Below, in pieces: positions 1-8,512 of a stretch of DNA of 14,518 nucleotides (position 1 is its first letter; every line of letters starts with the position of its first letter). The notes beneath the pieces are model-generated. The model saw only the letters and a list, made by a program, of their open reading frames with translations. It was not told where the DNA came from and searched no databases. The translations under genes were made by a program, and so were the position numbers. Location of the stretch: assembly GCA_019418545.1 (NCBI GenBank), contig DYBQ01000061.1, positions 1 through 14,518 on the forward strand. Direction: 5' to 3'. This DNA is from Clostridiales bacterium. GTDB lineage: Bacteria > Bacillota > Clostridia > Oscillospirales > Acutalibacteraceae.

Positions 1-2528
1 AAGATGCGCACAATCTGGCTGATATAGTTATACCATTTCACGAATTTGCGGATGGTACGACGGAACTCATACCTCTGGTCGGCATTCAATTTATTATAGG
101 AATCAGCCGCTGGTTTAAGGGCGTTGGTTACTTGAGCCTGAACACTATCTGTTTTCTTTGCATTAGGGTCAAAGTAAATCTTTGCCACCAACTCCACATC
201 AGACGAACCATAAACCTTGTAGTTGCGCAACTCATCTCGAATTTTATAAATCTGGTCTACATTGATTTCCTCTGCCAAGATTGTCTCCTGATAATATGGC
301 TGGAAAGCTGCTTGGATTTCTTCAGCAGTGTTTACGAAATCCAAGATATATGTATCTGTTTTTCCCGAACAAGTTCTATTCAAGCGACTAAGAGTCTGTA
401 CGGCTTTTACATCACGCAATTTTTTATCCACAATCATAGTGTGGAGCAGCGGTTCGTCAAAGCCAGTTTGGAATTTTTCAGCAACTACCAGAATATTCCC
501 CTCATCATGGAATACGCTCTGCGTCTGGTTGATACTCACATGGTTGCCGTTGCGGTCCACGTTCATGCTATTTTCCGTGTACTCAATTCCGGTAGGGTCA
601 TCCGGGTCCGTCACAGAACCAGAGAATGCAATCATCACTTCCAAGTCATCGTAATGATTGGATTCAATATACCGGCGAATTTCTTGAACGTAACGTACTG
701 CTGCCAAACGGGAGGCGGTAACGACCATCATTTTCCCACGTCCACCAATTTTGTGCCGTGTAATGTCTCGATAAGTCTCTACGATGATAGCGGCTTTCTG
801 CTGCAAATTGTAGGGGTGCAGTTCTGAGTACCTGCGAATCAATTTGGTGGCCTGAGCAGAAGGCACATCGGGGTTGTCTGGTGTGTTTTTGGCAATGCGA
901 TAACAGGTCTTGTAGGTCGTGTAATTGGCCAGAACATCCAGAATGAAGCCTTCTTCAATGGCCTGCCGCATGGAATATACATGGAATGGGCGGAAGCGTC
1001 CATCCGGCATCGGAGTGCCGAAAATCTCCAAGGTTTTATCTTTGGGGGTAGCAGTGAAGGCAAAGAAGCTCAGGTTTTTGTGCTGTCCTTGAGCAATCAT
1101 TTCTTCGACCAGCCTGTCATTCTCTTTTTCCAGTTCGTCTTCGGCCTTGCCTTCCAATTCAGCATATTCCTTTAATGCGTCAGAAGTATCAGCCAACGCT
1201 GTTTTCAACTTCATGGCACTGGTTCCGGTCTGGGAAGAGTGAGCCTCATCCACGATAACAGCGAAAGATTTCCCCTCAGTGCTTCCGACTTCTTTGTAAA
1301 TCACCGGGAACTTTTGCAGAGTAGTGATAATAATACGGCGTCCATCCCGGATTGCCTGCAACAAATCCGTAGAGTTTTTCTTCTCGTCAATGTTGACGAC
1401 ACTTCCCAACGTGTGGTCAAAACCACTGACAGTGTTTTGCAGCTGAGAATCCAATACGGTACGGTCGGTGACGATAAAAACCGAGGTGAAAATCGGTTCG
1501 CTATCTTCATTGTGAAGGCTGGCCAACCGATAAGCCGTCCAGGCAATACTGTTAGACTTGCCAGAACCGGCGCTGTGTTGAATCAGATAATTGTGGCCAG
1601 GACCGTTCTCTTTAACTTCAGCAATCAGCTTTCTTACCACGTCCAGCTGATGATAACGGGGAAAAATGACTTTCCGGGTAAGAATCTGCCGGGTGCTTCC
1701 ATCTTTTTGCCGTACCTGCTCGCGGGCGACCTGATAGCTGATAAATTTCTGGATAATATCCAGCAGTTTATCTTTTTGCAGAACTTCCTTCCACAGATAG
1801 GAAGTCACGTAATCGCCATCGGTGGTGGGGGGATTGCCTGCGCCGCCATCCCGGCCGGGGCCGTTGCTGCCTTGGTTAAATGGTAGAAAATAAGTTTTCT
1901 CTCCACCCAGCTTGGTCGTAATCGCGGCATTGTACAGGTCTACGGCAAAGAAAGCAAGGATGCGGCGGTTCAGTTTGAAGCAGTCTTCCCGTGGGTCGCG
2001 GTCGTTCATCCACTGCATCTTGGCATCGTCGATGGTCTGACCTGTCAATTGATTCTTCAGTTCAAGCGCGATAACGGGAATGCCGTTGATGGCCAGCATC
2101 ATATCCACACTGTTTTTGTTGTTGTGGGAATAGTGCCATTGCCGGATACACTGGCAGATGTTCTGCTGATAGTTCTTGTTGGCAGTAGCGTTCAGCGCAG
2201 ATTCCGGCTTGAAATAGCAGACACGGAATTCCATACCACGATAACGGAAACCATGCCGCAGCACAGAAATCAGGCCGTCAGCGTCAACGGCATCTTGAAA
2301 TGCTTTATAGAATTTTTGCTGAGGCTCGCTTTTGCATTGACGCAGAAAGCGCTGCCATGTAATGGGCTGCGTAGTCTGCACAAACTGCAAGAGCGTTTCC
2401 AAATCCAAGGCCATGCCTTTGCTGACCTCGCTGCGATACCCCGCATCGGTCGCTTTCTGCCAGCCTCCGGCCTGTGAAATCAGGAAGGACTCAATATCGG
2501 TTTCAAATTGTTTTTCGTTATCTGGCAT
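1..2528 (-). CDS. hsdR: Type I restriction enzyme, restriction/translocase subunit HsdR (3' end beyond the window)
   Basis: Motor and nuclease subunit of a type I R-M complex: it pulls in unmethylated DNA using ATP and cuts it at a distance. The frame is open from ATG 2528 to the left edge, giving 842 visible residues, so the C-terminus is missing; family members usually reach about 1000 or more. Visible motifs: PD-(D/E)xK nuclease core with D142 and ELK (E156, K158); Walker A SAGSGKS at 319-325; DEAH box at 427-430 in VDEAHSS; motif III FTATP further on. Frame continuity was checked at these motifs and at the last codons. The start is set by an AAAAGGAG site at 2539-2546, 10 nt upstream. It is the last gene of the operon, 40 bp after the HEPN gene. 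Identity is very secure; only the 3' end is unseen. Confidence 0.95.
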   Translation of the reverse strand, partial: MPDNEKQFETDIESFLISQAGGWQKATDAGYRSEVSKGMALDLETLLQFVQTTQPITWQRFLRQCKSEPQQKFYKAFQDAVDADGLISVLRHGFRYRGMEFRVCYFKPESALNATANKNYQQNICQCIRQWHYSHNNKNSVDMMLAINGIPVIALELKNQLTGQTIDDAKMQWMNDRDPREDCFKLNRRILAFFAVDLYNAAITTKLGGEKTYFLPFNQGSNGPGRDGGAGNPPTTDGDYVTSYLWKEVLQKDKLLDIIQKFISYQVAREQVRQKDGSTRQILTRKVIFPRYHQLDVVRKLIAEVKENGPGHNYLIQHSAGSGKSNSIAWTAYRLASLHNEDSEPIFTSVFIVTDRTVLDSQLQNTVSGFDHTLGSVVNIDEKKNSTDLLQAIRDGRRIIITTLQKFPVIYKEVGSTEGKSFAVIVDEAHSSQTGTSAMKLKTALADTSDALKEYAELEGKAEDELEKENDRLVEEMIAQGQHKNLSFFAFTATPKDKTLEIFGTPMPDGRFRPFHVYSMRQAIEEGFILDVLANYTTYKTCYRIAKNTPDNPDVPSAQATKLIRRYSELHPYNLQQKAAIIVETYRDITRHKIGGRGKMMVVTASRLAAVRYVQEIRRYIESNHYDDLEVMIAFSGSVTDPDDPTGIEYTENSMNVDRNGNHVSINQTQSVFHDEGNILVVAEKFQTGFDEPLLHTMIVDKKLRDVKAVQTLSRLNRTCSGKTDTYILDFVNTAEEIQAAFQPYYQETILAEEINVDQIYKIRDELRNYKVYGSSDVELVAKIYFDPNAKKTDSVQAQVTNALKPAADSYNKLNADQRYEFRRTIRKFVKWYNYISQIVRI

Positions 2529-2568
2529 ACCAGGGAAACTCCTTTTCTATGTCGCAGGTCATCTAATG

Positions 2569-3930
2569 TTAGGAACCGATTTTCATGCGACAGAGCTCTT
2601 CAATTTTACTTTCATCAATTCCTATCCGTGCAAGTAAACAGCAATAAACGAGGCAAGAAAGTACATAAGCTGTGTTTGCTATTCTAATGTTATTTACACG
2701 ATAACTGCCATGCGTAACATCATTGCGGTATTTTATAAATTCGTTAATATCCCTATCTTCTACAAACATCCTTACTTTTCCACATATAGTTTGCATGGCT
2801 TTTTCATGTTTTCGATATAGTTCAATTACACTATCGGCAGTTGCCATTCCCCAATGACGTATGTTTCCATATATTTTGTCATAACTTTTTGGGGCCAGAG
2901 GACACTCGCCATGTTTATGTTCTTGCACAAGCTCCTTTATCTTGTCGGCAAAAGCCTTGATTTCTTGTGCTTCTTGATTATCTTCAATATCTGAAAAACT
3001 AATTTCGCATTCCAAACCTGAACAAATCGCTTTTATAGTATCATTGCTAACGATATTTACACTACTGTCTGTTTCAGGAATAAAACCCAATGAGTAAGAG
3101 GGCTTTTTGTCTTTGCTACCGTAAATTAGCTTTAGGAGAGTTTCAATAGAATCGCCTAAATCTTCAAAAGTCAGACATTCAAGATTTGTTTTCTTGCTAG
3201 TATCTTCTGCTAATTTTGAAAATACATCCCAATTTTTTTTATGAATGTTGGGGTTCTTCTCATCTTTAACCATCAAATAAATATGGTCAAAATCAATACT
3301 GGCACGGTACGTCATAAATGACAGAAGCATGCGGATGTTATTAAGGTGTTTTCTCAATTCTAAAGTGGTTTGCGTTTTGTCAAAAGACAACTTGATGCAA
3401 ACATCTTCGTTGGTAACACGGGTTCCCCTTACACCAATAGTTGTAGGAGTTAATGAAAACACACTTAGAGTGCATTTTATCTCCCCAGCGTCAAAGTGAT
3501 AAGTGATGGTATCGTCTTTATACTCAATTTGCTGTCCCTTTTCTGGGTCTTTGACCAAAGAAATGGCCTGTGGAAAGAACACTTTGCTTAAATTTTTACC
3601 GACAAACTCAATGGCATCGTACTTAACCGCTCGTTCTCTTGGATATTTCTGTAGATTACAATGTTCCACAATATACATGTCCGTTCGTTTTACTTGGCTA
3701 CCATAAATATATCGGTCAAAGTCATCAATATAAATTGCCATTGTGCGGTTGTCATGTGTGGTACCATATAAAAAGCCATTATCACTTGCTGTCAAACGAT
3801 AATTATGAGACCTGCTAGCAGGATGATAGTCAGGAACCATGAAATGAAATGTATAATTTTCCTCGAAGAACACAAGATTTTTATCGCCCATTTCAATAAT
3901 CCCAGAGCGGTATGTCACAGTATCTTTCAT
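2569..3930 (-). CDS. HEPN-domain putative ribonuclease, ApeA-like abortive-infection protein
   Basis: A 453-residue soluble protein. The C-terminal helical region carries RNDVTH (R402 to H407), the Rx4H catalytic signature of HEPN ribonucleases, followed by a hydrophobic helix (about 418-436). The N-terminal half (about 1-190) is beta-rich and reads like the non-catalytic sensor half of ApeA-type proteins. HEPN enzymes of this kind cut RNA and halt growth on phage infection. That role is inferred here from the motif and the location between hsdS and hsdR. An AAGGAG site at 3939-3944 sits 8 nt before ATG 3930. It is 49 bp after the preceding membrane-protein gene and 40 bp before hsdR, so it is cotranscribed. 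Base composition is visibly more AT-rich than hsdM and hsdR, suggesting a separate origin. The exact subfamily is uncertain; the HEPN call is fairly firm. Confidence 0.7.
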   Translation of the reverse strand: MKDTVTYRSGIIEMGDKNLVFFEENYTFHFMVPDYHPASRSHNYRLTASDNGFLYGTTHDNRTMAIYIDDFDRYIYGSQVKRTDMYIVEHCNLQKYPRERAVKYDAIEFVGKNLSKVFFPQAISLVKDPEKGQQIEYKDDTITYHFDAGEIKCTLSVFSLTPTTIGVRGTRVTNEDVCIKLSFDKTQTTLELRKHLNNIRMLLSFMTYRASIDFDHIYLMVKDEKNPNIHKKNWDVFSKLAEDTSKKTNLECLTFEDLGDSIETLLKLIYGSKDKKPSYSLGFIPETDSSVNIVSNDTIKAICSGLECEISFSDIEDNQEAQEIKAFADKIKELVQEHKHGECPLAPKSYDKIYGNIRHWGMATADSVIELYRKHEKAMQTICGKVRMFVEDRDINEFIKYRNDVTHGSYRVNNIRIANTAYVLSCLVYCCLLARIGIDESKIEELCRMKIGS

Positions 3931-3979
3931 GAATCAAACTCCTTATATGTAAATACTTAAAACATAAGGCACAGATATT

Positions 3980-4753
3980 TTATTTGCACACCATCGATTC
4001 AATATCAGGACTCTTTTTATCGTATTTTATTTGATACATTTTTTGTTGGAGTTCGGTAAGCAAATTCCGGAGCGTACGTAAACCATACATCCCACAATCC
4101 AAAGCATTCTCACACTTATCTAATATTTCAGAGGATATTATTCCCTTATTAAAAAATTCTTCCTGTACTTTATGGTGAACTGTTAAAATTTCATTTTGTA
4201 ATTCTTCTATATCATGTTCAGTGAAGGTGAAACTATTTGGATGATACTTTAACACTGTATTTAAGTAAAGAAGAAAATCGAGAATCACAAAACAAGCATT
4301 TGATGTTGCATTCCATGCTTCGTAGCATTGCTGATAGGCACCTTGATTATGATACCGTCGAATTTTGAAAATATTATCAAAATAAGCTGTATGCAGAGAC
4401 TCTGACCTCTTTTGTAGAAGCGGAAGAACATCTGAATAGAAATTGATATTTCGCTCGCGCTTTTCGGTATATATCATTAGAAATAGACTGGCTACTACAC
4501 CGATAGAAAAGTTAGAAGATATAGTACTTATCCACGTGGGCAACCAATCTTGAGAGTACGACGAAATCATAGAAGAAACAGCCGACACAAATGTTAAAGA
4601 AATTAAAAGAACTATAAGTATCCGCTTCCAACGTTTTTCGTTGACGGGGGAAGGTGCATTTGCGAACGGACTGTTTAATGAGTCTTCTGAATCAAGAGTT
4701 TCGACATCGCGCAGATATTTGTTGAACCATTCTTCATACTCATGTTCAGTCAT
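3980..4753 (-). CDS. Two-helix membrane protein of unknown function in the R-M operon
   Basis: A 257-residue protein that I do not recognise as a named family. Residues 1-42 are acidic and probably cytosolic. Two membrane helices follow, at about 45-63 and 78-96, joined by a short loop. The second ends in a charged stop-transfer TEKRER stretch (96-101). Residues 100-257 look mainly alpha-helical, with no cysteine pattern or enzymatic motif that I can see. ATG 4753 is supported by GGAG at 4762-4765, 8 nt upstream. The gene lies 18 bp after the other membrane-protein gene and 49 bp before the HEPN gene, so it is part of one transcript. Context suggests a membrane-anchored defence component, either a sensor or an effector partner; this is inference only. 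It is AT-rich, like its immediate neighbours. Confidence 0.8.
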   Translation of the reverse strand: MTEHEYEEWFNKYLRDVETLDSEDSLNSPFANAPSPVNEKRWKRILIVLLISLTFVSAVSSMISSYSQDWLPTWISTISSNFSIGVVASLFLMIYTEKRERNINFYSDVLPLLQKRSESLHTAYFDNIFKIRRYHNQGAYQQCYEAWNATSNACFVILDFLLYLNTVLKYHPNSFTFTEHDIEELQNEILTVHHKVQEEFFNKGIISSEILDKCENALDCGMYGLRTLRNLLTELQQKMYQIKYDKKSPDIESMVCK

Positions 4754-4771
4754 AGAAAATACTCCATATGG

Positions 4772-5374
4772 TTAAAAATCGTACCTTGTTATTTTCCCGT
4801 ATTTTTGCATAATATGCTTTGCAGCTCGAAAAAAAGATTCTTGCATTACAACTTTATAGCAAAATCGACCATCAGGAAACGTTTGCCACTTACATATAAA
4901 TAGATTTGTTTGAAAACCGTCTGTACCTCTGCGCGAATAACCCGGAGCCCATATAAAATTGCTCTCATCCATTTTATAAGAATCAACATAAATAGGTGTA
5001 TTTTCTGTTTCCAAAAGTTGCATGATGATTTCTATGGTATCTTTAGTTTGTTGGTCAAAAAAGTCTAGCAGTTTTTCATCATTTTCTGCCTGTTGTTTTT
5101 CTGCCTGTTTTTGATAGTATCTTTTATCACTTTGCGCAACACGCCAAGACTTAATTGCTACTACGCACCACATAAAGAATGAAATACCTAAAAATGCAAT
5201 GCCTGCGATAAAAATGACAAATATAGTTTTGGTAAGCTGAGCAACCATCCAGAACGATTCACCTACATAAAGGTATACACCAATGCCTATAACAAAGGAG
5301 AGTATGGCTGGAACCAAGTGTTTGTCAACGATTGTGCTCAGATTCTTTATAATATCCAGAATCTTTTCCGTCAT
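4772..5374 (-). CDS. Small two-helix membrane protein of unknown function, SieB-like layout
   Basis: A 200-residue protein with membrane helices at about 21-37 and 50-75. A charged Lys/Gln/Glu-rich helix (about 80-100) that could form a coiled coil comes next, then a compact cytosolic domain (about 105-200) rich in aromatic residues. The order (two N-terminal helices, linker, small C-terminal domain) recalls superinfection-exclusion SieB-type proteins, but I see no decisive signature and treat that only as a possibility. ATG 5374 has an AAGGAGA site at 5381-5387, 6 nt upstream. The gene begins 14 bp after hsdS ends, and only 18 bp separate it from the next membrane-protein gene, so the two are probably made together and may form a complex. 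A role in phage defence is inferred from position. Confidence 0.78.
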   Translation of the reverse strand: MTEKILDIIKNLSTIVDKHLVPAILSFVIGIGVYLYVGESFWMVAQLTKTIFVIFIAGIAFLGISFFMWCVVAIKSWRVAQSDKRYYQKQAEKQQAENDEKLLDFFDQQTKDTIEIIMQLLETENTPIYVDSYKMDESNFIWAPGYSRRGTDGFQTNLFICKWQTFPDGRFCYKVVMQESFFRAAKHIMQKYGKITRYDF

Positions 5375-5388
5375 AAGTTATCTCCTTG

Positions 5389-6711
5389 TTAAACTACCTT
5401 TCTTTTCCCTGTAACAACTTCGTAAATAAGGGATTTTTTATAGGATTCAAGGTCATAAATCAGCATTGATTTTTCTGTAATCAACTGCTCAATCTGCCTA
5501 CATTTTTTATCAAGGAATGCTACAACTTTACGTTGCTCTGTTTCTGAAAGCATGATAATAGGGGCATTAAGAAATTGCGCCTGCGATATATTTTGCATAG
5601 AACTGCTGGTTCCGGTTGCCAAAGAAGCATAATATTGTCTCGTTGGATGGCTTTGCAAAAAATACCAGACAAAGCGTACATTTACGCCTTCTTTGAATGA
5701 AACCTGCCACAATCTATCAGGCAAGAAAAGATTGGGGTAATCTTCTGTGACGTATCCGCAGGCACCCACCAGTTCTGGCGTATTCATGCGGCTGACAATA
5801 ATCGTCCCTTTTTTTACGCTGCAAGTAGCTCGTGAATATTCATCTCTATTTATGCTTTTATTTTCATTGGGATTAAAGAAATACTTGCTAACGCAACTTG
5901 TTTTCAAAATTCCCAGCTCTTCCTCTTTTGCAGGAAATTGCCCGGCATTCACGCTAGTACCGCTTTGAATTTGGTCAACAATATACTTTAGCCGAGTGAC
6001 AGAACTATTAACCGGGATTTTCCCAATCCACTCAAATCCACTGTCTTTCATTTCACCGTTGTATGCAAGACCTTTGGTAACAGCCTCGTAAATGATGCTG
6101 GATTTCCAAGCCTTGTATTCGTGAATACTGGATTGGGCCTCTTTGCAGATAGAATCAATTTTATTACATTGTTCATCAAGAAATTCCGCAATTTTTTTCT
6201 GCTCATTCAATGGGGGAAAAGGAACTTTAATAGCGAAAAATTTTGCAGAATAGAGTCTTAGACGTGAATCTATCAGTCCTGTTGAATGAATCTTAAAGAT
6301 GTCGGCATATCTTTGGGTGCGAAACAGATAGTGATAATACTTTCCGCAAACGTCGGAGACGGGTCTATAAACACAGTATGCAGGGCTAACGATGCCATCT
6401 TTTGGACTAACCCCTAAGGCACCTCTCCATGTAAGCATGATATTGCTCACTAAATCTCCGGCGTGACATTTCTTATATCCATCGAGAGATGAAGCTCGAA
6501 TCAGTATTTCTCCTTCGTCAATTTTTTCGGCACGTTCAGCAACACCATAGTATTCGGAGACAGAAAGAAGAGGGAGGGAAGGGTCTTTTTTGCTATCATA
6601 TCGGTCGACTATTTCAGTAAAAAGATTGTGTACGCGTGTACATCCCCACCCAGCAGGCAAAGCGCCAATGGCTGGAATGAATGTGTTTTGCTGTATGTTA
6701 TTGGTCGCCAT
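5389..6711 (-). CDS. hsdS: Type I restriction enzyme, specificity subunit HsdS
   Basis: DNA-recognition subunit (440 residues) that sets the target of both methylation and cleavage. It has the usual two-fold layout: target-recognition domain 1 at about 15-165, and a helical spacer starting PPLNEQKKIAEFLDEQ (166-181) and running to about 215. Target-recognition domain 2 spans about 225-385. A second spacer, ETEQRKVVAFLDKK (390-403), runs to the end. The duplicated spacers with IYEAVT and IYEVVT are the hallmark of the family. The frame also permits TTG at 6729, but ATG 6711 is chosen because AGGAGG (6721-6726) lies 9 nt upstream of it and would otherwise fall inside the coding region. The start overlaps the end of hsdM by 14 bp, indicating translational coupling. 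Sequence specificity cannot be read from the sequence. Confidence 0.95.
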   Translation of the reverse strand: MATNNIQQNTFIPAIGALPAGWGCTRVHNLFTEIVDRYDSKKDPSLPLLSVSEYYGVAERAEKIDEGEILIRASSLDGYKKCHAGDLVSNIMLTWRGALGVSPKDGIVSPAYCVYRPVSDVCGKYYHYLFRTQRYADIFKIHSTGLIDSRLRLYSAKFFAIKVPFPPLNEQKKIAEFLDEQCNKIDSICKEAQSSIHEYKAWKSSIIYEAVTKGLAYNGEMKDSGFEWIGKIPVNSSVTRLKYIVDQIQSGTSVNAGQFPAKEEELGILKTSCVSKYFFNPNENKSINRDEYSRATCSVKKGTIIVSRMNTPELVGACGYVTEDYPNLFLPDRLWQVSFKEGVNVRFVWYFLQSHPTRQYYASLATGTSSSMQNISQAQFLNAPIIMLSETEQRKVVAFLDKKCRQIEQLITEKSMLIYDLESYKKSLIYEVVTGKRKVV

Positions 6712-8509
6712 CCTTGCCGCCCTCCTCAAACAATGACTTCAGTTTTTGCATCAGGTTGTGCTCATGTGCTTCGATGCGGTGGGCAATTTTATCGGCCGGC
6801 TCAATAGTTTTATACTCGTAAAATACGCGGGTAAACGGAATCTCATACTTCACTTTTGTCTTGCTTGTATCCACCCAGGCGTCAGGATTGAAGGGTAAGA
6901 TTTCTTTCTTCATATATTCATCAATATCCATATCCAAAGGAACATCAACTGTATCGCGTTTGCTTGCATCGGCTACCGGCTTACCGCGTTTAAGGACCTT
7001 TGTACCATCTTCGTTCATCAACGGACTTTCCACCACAATTTTGTTACATCCGAAGGAAATGCTATCCAACACTTTACTCTTGCAGATAATGAGCTGTCCT
7101 TCCGCACTCTGAATTGTGTGTGTCTCATCATGGTCCTCTCCAAAGGCACGAACAATCAGTTCCCGGCAGGCATCGGTAATATCGACACGCTTATTACCGA
7201 TTGGTTTGCGACGGGGTTCGTAGCACTGACTGGCATCAATCAACTGAACTCGGCCAACCCGTTCAATCGGCTTGTTTTTAGTGACAATCCAAATATAGGT
7301 GGCAATGCCGGTGTTATAGAAACTATTACCTGGCAGCTGAATAATAGCGTCCAACCAATCATTTTCAATCAGATATTGCCGTATTTTGCTCGGCCCGGAA
7401 CCGGCATCGCCAGAAAAGAGGCTGGAGCCGTTCTGAATGATGGCCATGCGGCCAGTATCCTTCAATTTCTTTACGCCGTTCAGCAGGAACAGCATCTGGC
7501 CATCGCTCTTGCTGGGAAGACCAGGACCAAAACGACCGGCATCGCCCTTCTTATATTCAGCCTCCACAATAGGCGCCTCACGCTTCCAATCGATGCCGAA
7601 AGGTGGGTTGGAAATGCAGTAATCAAACTGATATCCCTTAAATTTGTCGTCGGAAAGCGTGTCGCCGAACTGCATATTGTCCGGGTCACCGCCGTGAATC
7701 AGCATATCTGCCTTGGCGATGCCGAAGGTAAAGGGGTTGATTTCCTGACCGAAGGTACTGATATCGGCATTGGAATCCAGCATTTTCAGACGCTCTTCCA
7801 TGCAGGTCAGCATCTGGCTGGTGCCCATTGCCATATCATAAACTGTGCGGTGAATGCCATCCTGCTGTTCTTCGGGGGTCAATACCTCACCCGTGGTCAA
7901 CAGGTCGCACATCAAGTAGATAATATCGCGGCTGGTGAAGTGAGCACCAGCCTCTTCGTCGTACGATTCGGAAAAACGCTGGACAAGATTTTCGAAGATG
8001 TAGCCCATATCCACGGTAGAAACCTTTTCAGGGCTCATGTCGGCTTTGTCGGAGGCAAAATCCAGGATGACCTGATATAATGCTCCGGCTTCTACCATGC
8101 GGTCCACGGCGGCACTGAAGTTCATGCGTGTCAGGATGTCTTGCACGTTCTCCGAAAAGCCATTGATATAGTCCCGGAAGTTGTCTGCGATATTTTCCGG
8201 GTCAGCCTGAAGTTTGGCAAAGGTAAAGCGGCTGGTATTGTAGAACTCATAGCCGGATGCACGCTTCAGGAAACCAGCTTTCAGCTCCGCAGGCATAGTT
8301 TTGAGCTTTTCGTCCTGCTCCCAAACGGCGTCCAGTGTGGGCAGCAAGCAATCGTGAAAACGTTTGATAATCGCCATAGGCAGGATAACCAAACCGTACT
8401 CATGGGGCTTGAATGCCCCAAACAGGCTGTTGGCGATATTCCAAATAAGAGCTTCTTTTTCACGGGCATTCTTGCCAACCTCGGCAATCTTTGCGTTACT
8501 CTGTGTCAC
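6698..8509 (-). CDS. hsdM: Type I restriction-modification DNA methyltransferase subunit HsdM
   Basis: Adenine-N6 methyltransferase subunit (603 residues), expected to work with HsdS for modification and with HsdR for restriction. The N-terminal helical HsdM domain occupies about 15-150, with GAHFTSRDI at 188-196 preceding the catalytic domain. The SAM-binding motif I region is DMAMGTSQML (225-234), replacing the common DPACGTGG form. Motif IV NPPF (301-304) in SNPPFGIDW is intact. The variant motif I is, from memory, seen in a known HsdM subfamily, so activity is expected. The start is GTG 8509, only 3 bp after the stop of the upstream ISL3-like gene, with an AAAGGA-type site at 8521-8526 lying within that gene. 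The end overlaps hsdS by 14 bp. It is visibly more GC-rich than the genes between hsdS and hsdR. Confidence 0.95.
   Translation of the reverse strand: MTQSNAKIAEVGKNAREKEALIWNIANSLFGAFKPHEYGLVILPMAIIKRFHDCLLPTLDAVWEQDEKLKTMPAELKAGFLKRASGYEFYNTSRFTFAKLQADPENIADNFRDYINGFSENVQDILTRMNFSAAVDRMVEAGALYQVILDFASDKADMSPEKVSTVDMGYIFENLVQRFSESYDEEAGAHFTSRDIIYLMCDLLTTGEVLTPEEQQDGIHRTVYDMAMGTSQMLTCMEERLKMLDSNADISTFGQEINPFTFGIAKADMLIHGGDPDNMQFGDTLSDDKFKGYQFDYCISNPPFGIDWKREAPIVEAEYKKGDAGRFGPGLPSKSDGQMLFLLNGVKKLKDTGRMAIIQNGSSLFSGDAGSGPSKIRQYLIENDWLDAIIQLPGNSFYNTGIATYIWIVTKNKPIERVGRVQLIDASQCYEPRRKPIGNKRVDITDACRELIVRAFGEDHDETHTIQSAEGQLIICKSKVLDSISFGCNKIVVESPLMNEDGTKVLKRGKPVADASKRDTVDVPLDMDIDEYMKKEILPFNPDAWVDTSKTKVKYEIPFTRVFYEYKTIEPADKIAHRIEAHEHNLMQKLKSLFEEGGKDGDQ
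6721..6726 (-). promoter_or_regulatory. Ribosome binding site deciding the hsdS start
   Basis: Perfect AGGAGG on the minus strand, 9 nt before ATG 6711. It lies inside the last codons of hsdM, so hsdS translation is probably coupled to hsdM. It rules out the longer TTG start at 6729, which would place this site within the coding sequence. Confidence 0.75.
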
Positions 8510-8512
8510 GGT

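Noticed and set aside
132..827. Long open frame on the plus strand
   Set aside because: It lies opposite the in-frame hsdR gene, whose nuclease and helicase motifs are continuous, and its translation shows no recognisable domain.
1239..2477. Consecutive plus-strand open frames
   Set aside because: Antisense to the hsdR Walker A, DEAH and nuclease regions; no ribosome site or domain supports them.
7118..8080. 320-codon plus-strand open frame
   Set aside because: It lies antisense to hsdM, where motif I and NPPF are clear; it is a shadow of the codon bias of the real gene.
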